This document shows, in pieces, positions 41,101-50,100 of a stretch of DNA of 64,000 bases. The notes beneath the pieces were generated by a model. That model worked only from the letters and a program-made list of their open reading frames with translations. It was not told the origin of the DNA and made no database searches. The position numbers and the translations under genes are program-made. The DNA is from Pseudoips prasinana (Eukaryota; Arthropoda; Insecta; Lepidoptera; Nolidae), in the NCBI GenBank assembly GCA_951640165.1, contig OX621255.1, positions 5,022,001 through 5,086,000 on the forward strand, in the 5' to 3' direction. Each line of letters begins with the position of its first letter. The first letter of the stretch is position 1.

Positions 41101-44100
41101 AAACGAGTGTAAATTCACGTTTTTATCTGTAAATATATCCACCATATTTACAGATAAAAACATGAATTTACACTCGTTTTAGAAAATGAAACGATTTTAA
41201 ACATAACGTCTTCTACAATTTACTCAAGTGTAGTAAAGCGGCATATTGCCATGAAGACAAGTGTTAATTTCAAAATTCCATAGAAGCTTCTAGGATAGTC
41301 TTGTCTAAGACGGACTTTACTTGTTCATCCTTATCATCATCAGCCTGATGTGCTCCACTGCTGGACATAGGCCTCCCCCCAAAGGTTTCAACAACGTTCC
41401 CATTTGGAGGAGTTTGCCGTAGTCACCGCGCTTGGTGTTTTGTTTGTTTGTTGTGTGTTTTTGTTGCGTGCTGGCGACCAGTTAGATGGTAGCTATTGAA
41501 CACAGGTGCCGCTGCTGCCCAACCACCTGCTGTGTACCTATTTACGATACCCACGGGATACAATGTTATTCTTTTATTATCCCCTGTTATTCTTTCTGGG
41601 CCAGGAACCACACGACTTTATTTGACGTATTGTCGAAAACGTTGAAGTCATCTTATGTGTATCATTGATTGATTTTAACTTGATTTATCAAATTTCTTGA
41701 TACTGGCATATAATCTAATCGAGTGACCCCATATCAATGAAAAAACATTGATGTTGTGAGTATATACATCGTGGCTTAGTATAACTATGTTTTAATATCG
41801 CCAATAAGATGTTTTAGGTATGCCCACATTTCAGCTCACAGCTATCTCGCACTAGCATTTGCATATTTTAATGCAAAATTTATTTACTTCATTTAAAACG
41901 GTAGAACGCCAATTACAAACATTGGAAATAATTATTACAATAATTATTGAAAATATTAATATGTATAAAATATTATTAATGATTTTAAATATAAATATTG
42001 ATTTTAAAACACAATCACACAATACATCATTCTCACATAAACGCGAACATTCTGACAATACTAGTATATCCGACTATCCATCCGCAAACATATCCCGGTC
42101 AGGATTATATTTATTCAATTATGAAATTTATTGAGCACTTGGGTATTATCTACACTCGTACTTGTTAAGTTCACAAATGCAACAGTTGACAAATACAATT
42201 GTCTTTTGTTACTTTAACTAAAAAAATACACTTGAATAAAAGTAAATGAGCATATCAAATTATACACAAAGCACTACTTTAATTCTTATCGTGGTTTATC
42301 ACACTAATATTATAAAGGCGAAAGTTTGTGAGTGTGTGTCTGTGAGTGTGTATGTTTGTTACTTGTTCACGCAAAAACTACCGAACGGATTCTGATGAAA
42401 CTTTGTAGTAATATAGCTTATATATCCGAATAACACGTAAGCTATAATTTATAACGCTCAACGCGGGTAAAACCAACAAAAAAGGACGCAGCTAGTTATT
42501 TATAAATAAAAATATTGTTTGAATACATTTGCACATCTGAGTGCACATTATAGCCACGTATACACGTAGGTATATAAACCAATGACATCATTGCGCTGAG
42601 ATGGCACGCGGGGATATTTCGAGGTAGACCCTTAAACTTCCTAATTTTGCTAAGTGACTAGGCTCGGCTAAAGTCAATCATTTTAGTAGAACCTTGGTGA
42701 GACCTTGGTCACATTGCGTAAATAGCTTCCACGAAATTTCACCCATTTTCATAGTAACAACCTATCAAAATTGCACCTATTTTTATGCCTAGACTTCAGC
42801 ACGCAACTCTCTCGCACTATCATTTGGATATTTTAACAGATATTGAAATAAAATAATGAAAATTATACAATATAACAAACATACACACTCACAAACTTTC
42901 GCATTTATAATATTAGTGTGATTGTATTGCGTTGTCCTTATTAAGTTATGGTATTGTATTTCGTTCCAATAATATGCAATAATTTATATACTACATATAG
43001 ACCAGATAATAACCAGATAACTGATATACTACATATACTACTTTTCTTTTGTAAATTCATACTTATATAGATAAATACACCCAGACTCAGGACAGACAGA
43101 CATGTTCATGCAAACAAATATCTGTCCTGCGTGGGAATCAAACCCATACTTATATAGTATTACCACTCGTAGGTTCTGCACATCAAAACTCCCGAGATGT
43201 TTTCCACACACAATATTTAATCGAACAGAGCCTCTAAAACGAGTTCCTGCAGTTTACTTACTCGATCACACGTACAGTTTTCTCCCATACATTGGGTACC
43301 AGCGCCTCTCGCGGAAACTATTAAGAACTAAAAATCTGTATGGGTCGAAACTGTACGTGTGATCGAGTAAGTAAACTGCAGGAACTCGTGCTAGAGGCAC
43401 AGAGAAACGTTCTCATCTACCGTCGTACTAAGAATGCCTCTTTAATAATTCTCCTACCCTATTTATATTTTTATCAGTGACAAACATTTGAAAGTCTAAT
43501 ATCGATTAATAATAGTTTTAAGATGTAAAATTATTATAGTAATTAATAAAATGATAATCACTAATTAAATAAACAATCACAATGTAAATATATTATAATA
43601 ACATAGCAGCTACGTCATAACCGTTGCGCGGCTATTGAGTACTTGATAACAAATACAAAATAAATACACCCAGACTCAGGACAGACCATAGACTACTATA
43701 TTATACTAGAGATAGACTGGCAACTTAAGCATTCATTAGACAGCGCCATCTAGTTACAAGGACATGCACTATTTGTGTCAATATACCTGTATATACATAC
43801 ATGTGTTTGCGTGTGTATAATTATACTTATAGCTATACTTTACCAAGTAGGTTGAAAATTCTGTTCGAGTAAAACTAAACCCAATAAATTCATAACTAGA
43901 TGGTATAAACTAGCACAGAGTACTTTTATATATACATTATCTAGTTTGTAGAATCCATTTTTTATTATACATACTTATACAAAGAATTACACCCAGACTC
44001 AGGACAGACAGACATGTTCATGCACACAGATATCTGTCCTGGGTGGGCATTGAACCCACGACCTCCGGCGTGAAAAGCAAGCATTAGCAAACCACGCCAA

Positions 44101-47100
44101 CAGGCCCGTCAAATTATTATTTCAATCGGATCACAAACTTAGGATTCATAAAGTAAAAATGTTCTTTAATTATGTTATTTAATCACTAGAGGGCGTTAAT
44201 CTAAGTTGGTATCTAGACCCCGAGACTGGCAGCCGCATGGCGTGACCTGCTGACGCAGAAACTGGTGTAGTTCACCTCATTAGGGTCAACGACCCGATAC
44301 TAAAGTATTTTAATAACTATTGTACTTATGGCGTCGGAAACGTAGGTTCGGTATGTCTAACATTTTGTTCTTATATTGGGTATACTCGTAGTACCATATT
44401 TAAAATTTTAAAATGCTGCACGTTGAAATTCCCCTGCGGCGGTTAGTCTTAACGGAGGTTAGTCAAGTACGCAGGAATAATATAGTGCTGGACTAAAAAA
44501 TAATAATATTTGGGGACAATGTCACACAGATCATCCTAGCCCCAAACTAAGCAAAGCTTGGATTATGGGTACCAGGCGACGATATACATACTTATATAGA
44601 TAGATAAATACTTAAATACATAGAAAACATCCATGACTCAGTCACAAATATTCGTGCTCATCACACAAATATTTGCACTTACCGGGATTCGAACCCAGGA
44701 CCACCAGCTTCGTAGGCAGGAGCACTACCAACTAGGCTACGGTGACCGTCAAATGTAATTAAATAAATATCCTGCGACATTATTTACACACGGCCATCTG
44801 ATCCCAAACTAAGCAGAGCTTGTACTATTTAAACCAGATAACTTATATACTACATATACTACTTTTCTTTTGTAAATGCATACTTATAACATATGGATAA
44901 CTACGTCCAGATTTAGGACATACAATGTTATGTCTAACATTTTGTTCTTATATTAAAAGAACTAGCTGTGCCCCGCGGTTTTACCCGCGTTAAATTTTAT
45001 AAATTATCATAGCTCCTCCCCCTTAAGTGATAGCGTGATTATATGTACCCTATATGTTGACCCGACCTCTTAGTAATATTCATGCAAAATTTGAAGTAAA
45101 TCCATGCAGGACTTTTTGAGTTTAGCCCGAACATACATACAGACAAACAGTCACACAGACAAAAAATCTAATAACTATATTTTTGGCTTCGATATCGATA
45201 GTAGATGACGCCCCAAGTATCCTTTTTAAAAAATATTCAATGTACAGTTTTGACTTTCCTACGATTTTATTATATGTATAGATTACAGGCGTTCATAGCC
45301 CGATGCTCGCACCGGTCCGTAAATGATTGGCGATGTTAAGCAACTAGGCTCGCGGTCAGTCCATAGATGGATGAAGATTAAAATGATGATATTTCGGTAT
45401 GAGATTTTGTGTATAGGTAGGCTTAAGGAGACCGTATATGCCCCTTAAGTTACGTTCACTCTTTCTGTTACACGTTGTACATTGTGTATATTACATACAT
45501 TCCATACAATATAGTCCAACTAAAGGTTGTCTGGAAGAGATCGCTTTAAGCGATAATACCGCCTATTGTACCTTTTTTATAATTATTTTATTTGAGATCT
45601 TGTAACTTTTATGTATAATGGTGTACGATAAAGTGTATTTATCTTATCTTATATTAGATACATTAGCAAAAATATACCTAAGTAATAATAGAATTAATTA
45701 TGTCTAACTAAAGCCCTCTTCCTCTCTTCTACATTTGCTGTGCCCGACAGGGTCCATAATGATGCCATATATAATTATAACACCTTATCAACATTGTGGA
45801 ATGCAAATAAAACATTAAGTATTGAGTATTGACCACCAAAGTGGTTTAATTTCTGAGCACCTCCGTGTTTCGTTATCAGTGCCGGTTGTGAAGTTAGGCA
45901 TCGTTAATAATAATAATAATTCTTTATTTAAGAACAACAAAGGCTCCACTGTGTGTGTTAGTTACAAATTGCCTTAAAAATATGTTAGTAACTTAATATG
46001 CTAGTTTTAGTAGGTTAGTAATGTTCTACTTATTCTATGTTAATACTTATAATCTAATTTTAATTTACTGATATAAATAACAATTTATAAGTTCTGTTGC
46101 ACTAGGCTCTATCAGTAGGTCGTATGACATGCAACTGAAAGAACCTACCTAATACAGCACTCTCCATTCTTTCAGCAAATATAACAAGCATCTTGTTAAG
46201 CCATGTCATTTTATTGTTTTCTGTGTGCAATAAAGAATGTATTCTATACTAGCTGTGCCCCGCGGTTTTACCCGCATTAAATTTTATAAACTATCATAGC
46301 TCCTCCCCCGTAGGCAATAGCGTCATAATATGTAGCCTATATGTTGCTGTGTGGTGACGGCGACAAATATCAGAATCAGAATATCATCACCCCATCTCAT
46401 CCCGTGGGGGGCGTAGAAGTCGACCCGAGGGAATATCTACCAGAGGACGGGAAGCAGCTTCCTTCTGAGTACTACGACCATCATACTGCGATCGCCAACC
46501 CGCCTGCCAAGCGTGGCGATTATGGCATATCCCCTCAAGATGATTCTTGAGGGAGGCTTGTCCAGCAGTGGACTTATTTAAGCTGTAATGATGATGTTGA
46601 CCCGACCTCTTAGTAATATACATGAAAATTTTTAAGTAAATCCATGCAATACTTTTTGAGTTTAGCCCGGACATTCATACAGACAAACAGATAAATATTC
46701 TAAAATTAATATTTTTGGCTTTGATATCGATTGTAAATCACGCCCCAAGTATCCTTTAAAAAAAATATTCAATGTACAGTTTTGACTTTCCTACGATTTT
46801 ATTATATGTAGGTATAGATACTCGCCGGTTTAAGGTACTTAAATGTCCTGGCCTATCTTGAGAACGTTTCTTGGGATTATTATTGGTATAACACCTTTTA
46901 GCCCGGCCTTAGATCCGAATCAACAACAAGGCAATTATGTATTCTATATTATCTATGATCCAGCCAGTAACAAAGCTCTATAATACACTTTTTGCACGTA
47001 CCTATATTATATTTAAGTATGTATTAAGGCTAGTTCTCACATTATACTATATCTACCTTAATGTGTGAACAACATGCAATGCTCCACTTTCTTTTTTTTA

Positions 47101-50100
47101 AACCATTTGTGGCCAAGTCTTTTTATTTTTCTGTTACTCTTGTTAACGTACCAAGGTTGGCATTTGAAATAATGACACTTTTATTTGGTTGGAATGGCTG
47201 GGTTCAATTAAGAGGCACCTAATTGATCAATGGTTTGGTTAATTGACGCTCGACATGTACTAGTCAAAACGACAACAATATAGGGACAATGTCACACAGA
47301 TCATCCTAGCCCCAAACTTAGAAAAGCTTGTACTATAGGTACCAGGCGACGATATACATACTTATATAGATAGATAAATACTTACTTATATACATAGAAA
47401 ACATCCATGACTCAGAGAAACATTCGTGTTCATCACACAAAATATTTGCACTTACCGGGATTCGAACCCAGGACCACCAGCTTCGTAGACAGGAGCACTA
47501 CCAACTAGGCTACGGTGACCGTCAAACAATAATATTAATATCCTGGGACATTATTCACACATTCTATGAGCAAATCGGAGACGTTCTCAAGAAGTACCCT
47601 AAACCGGCGAGCATGTATGAAGAATATAATGACAATAAATGAGGCGAAAGAGGTGTGCAAGGATCGTGCCAAATGGAAGTCCGTTGTCTCTGCCTACCCC
47701 TCTAGGAAACATGTATGTATGTTTTATTCATACACGGCAATCTAATCCCAAACTAAGAAGAGCTTGTACTATGGAAACCAAATAACTGATACTTACATAT
47801 ACTACTTTTATTTGTAAATACATACTTATATAGCTAGCTGCGCCCTGCGGTTTTACCCGCGTTAAACTTTATAAATTATAGCCTATTTGTTAATCGAGGG
47901 TGTCAGCTAACTACATACCAAATTGTACCAAAATCGCTCCAGTCGTTTGGACGTGATACTTCTTCACAAAAATAGAAACATACACACAAACTTTCGCCTT
48001 TATTCTTACACCCAGACACAGGACAAACAGACATTTTAATGCACACAAATATCTGTCCTGGCTGGGAATCGAACCGATGACCTGCTGCGTGGAAAGCAAG
48101 CATTTACTAACGGTACTAATTGGTCAATGGTTTGGTTAAATTGTCGCTCGACCTCTACTAGTCAAAACGAAAACAATGCAATGAGTCGCTACTTTATCTT
48201 TTATAAAGACACTTTGATGTGCAGCAGATATAAGAATACCTGGAAAGCTACAATATGAATGCTATCTTACTAATATGTCAAGCCCACTGCCTCCATGAAT
48301 TAAAAAAACCGGCCAAGTGCGAGTCGGGCGCGCGCACGAAGCGTTCCGTACCATTATCTATAAAAACAAGCAAAAAATTCACATTTGTTGTATGGGAGCC
48401 CTCTTAAATATTTATTTAATTTTATTTTTTAGTATCTGTTGTTATAGCGGCAACAGAAATACATCATCTGTGAAAATTTCAATTGTCTAACTATCACGGT
48501 TCATGAGATACAGGCTGGTGACAGACAGACAGCGAAGTCTTAGTAATAGGGTCCCGTTTTACCCTTTGGTTACGGAACCCTAAAACGAGTTTCCACTTAT
48601 TAAATAAGTACGTATATTGACATGACAGGGAAAATATCATATTATCAAACGGGCAATTCCATTCAAATTGCTTTTCACAATTTACGGTACGAAATCACAA
48701 TGGCAATGTTTTTCGAAGCGCAGACAGACAGACAAACAATGGTGGTGTTGTTCAAATCTGATTTACGGAAATACTGTATGTTTTGTGCGGAAATGAGCCG
48801 TGGGATATTATGGCGAATGGGAATTGTCGGGATTTCAATTAGTTATATGAATTAATTTTATGCGGAAATCATTTGAGTTTTGTCTTTTGTATCCTTCTGG
48901 AACTCATATTTATTTAATGAGCAGTGGCTATTAATAGTAATTACTTGTTGCTGTCACCAGTCCGTAAATGATCGGGGAGGTTAAGTATCGACGCACTCCG
49001 TCTGTCCATACATCGGTCACCATTTTTTTTTTTATAAGGTAGGGGGAATGTCTACGCATGCCATCCGCAAAATGTCTGCGGGTGGGTATATCGGAATCGA
49101 ACCGACTAAACCCAACCTACCTTGGACTTTTCTTGTCTTTCTCAAGACACAGGAGCCCCGGGAAAGGGTGTTTGCCGCTCCGGAGATACATGAGTGACCA
49201 CCAAAAGTGGTTTTAATTTTGGAGTATCCCCGTGGTTAGGAGGGCACGTTAAGCTGTCGGCCCTTGTTTTTATCATTTGACAACAGTCTCTGAACCATGG
49301 CCAGCTTGCATAACTCTTAACACTAGAGTAGATAACCATTGCCCACACGATAAGTATAGACTTCTGTCTATCATGTCTCATGCGTCAGTTAGAATATGGC
49401 GGGTCTAGAAACAGATTTCGTGGTGAACAAAGTACACCAATTTGTTGTTATAAACATTCCATCATACACTAAATAAATAAATATCTTGGTACAGTAACAC
49501 ACTGTCATCTGCTCCCAAACTAGGCATAGTAATCTGACAATCAATAAACATACTTATATATTTCTAAATATGTACATACATATAATATATAATAAAGAAA
49601 TTACGCCCAGAAACAGAACAAATAAACGTACACATCACATAAAGATTTGACCTAAGTGGGGATCGAACCCACATCCTCTGGCTTAGCAGTTATAAGGGTC
49701 ACAAACTATTATACCAACAGGCCAGTCAAATTATTTTGAGCTGAACTTCCTTATTTTAATATTAATCAACCATTGAAAATAACCTTAGAATTTCCATATT
49801 TCCAGCTATCTGTGGCTGAGGTAGAACTTCGGGCTGCGGCTGAAGAGAGAGACAAGCTCCTGAACGACGCAAACTACAACAGCCTCCAAAATGATGAGGC
49901 AGTCACCAAGGCGAGGCAGGAGAGAGACGAGGCCATTGAGAGGAAGAAGGCTGCTGAGGTAAGCTTAATTTCTTTTTATGGCTGAACAGATACAACTTTG
50001 TGACTAACGGCCAAGAAGAATATCGCCACCCCAACTTATCCCGTGGGGGTGTAGAAGTCTATCCGAGGGAATATCTACCAGAGAATGAGCAGCAGCGTTC

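Larger units (their letters stand above)
47533..48118 (-). repeat. SINE family D with two nested insertions
   Basis: SINE pieces: 47533-47556 (ATCCTGGGACATTATTCACA), 47722-47832 (CCCAAACTAAGAAGAGCTTG) and 48005-48118 (TTACACCCAGACACAGGAC, GGGAATCGAACCGATGACC). Gaps are filled by a LINE tail and a Helitron-like element. Confidence 0.75.
27551..49805 (+). other. BicDR intron 4 (largest, 22.3 kb)
   Basis: Repeat mosaic; elements are listed individually. 29106-30239, 30899-32135, 33735-34194, 43400-43960 and 48588-49470 contain nothing I can name apart from AT-rich sequence and short degenerate repeat pieces. Confidence 0.7.
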
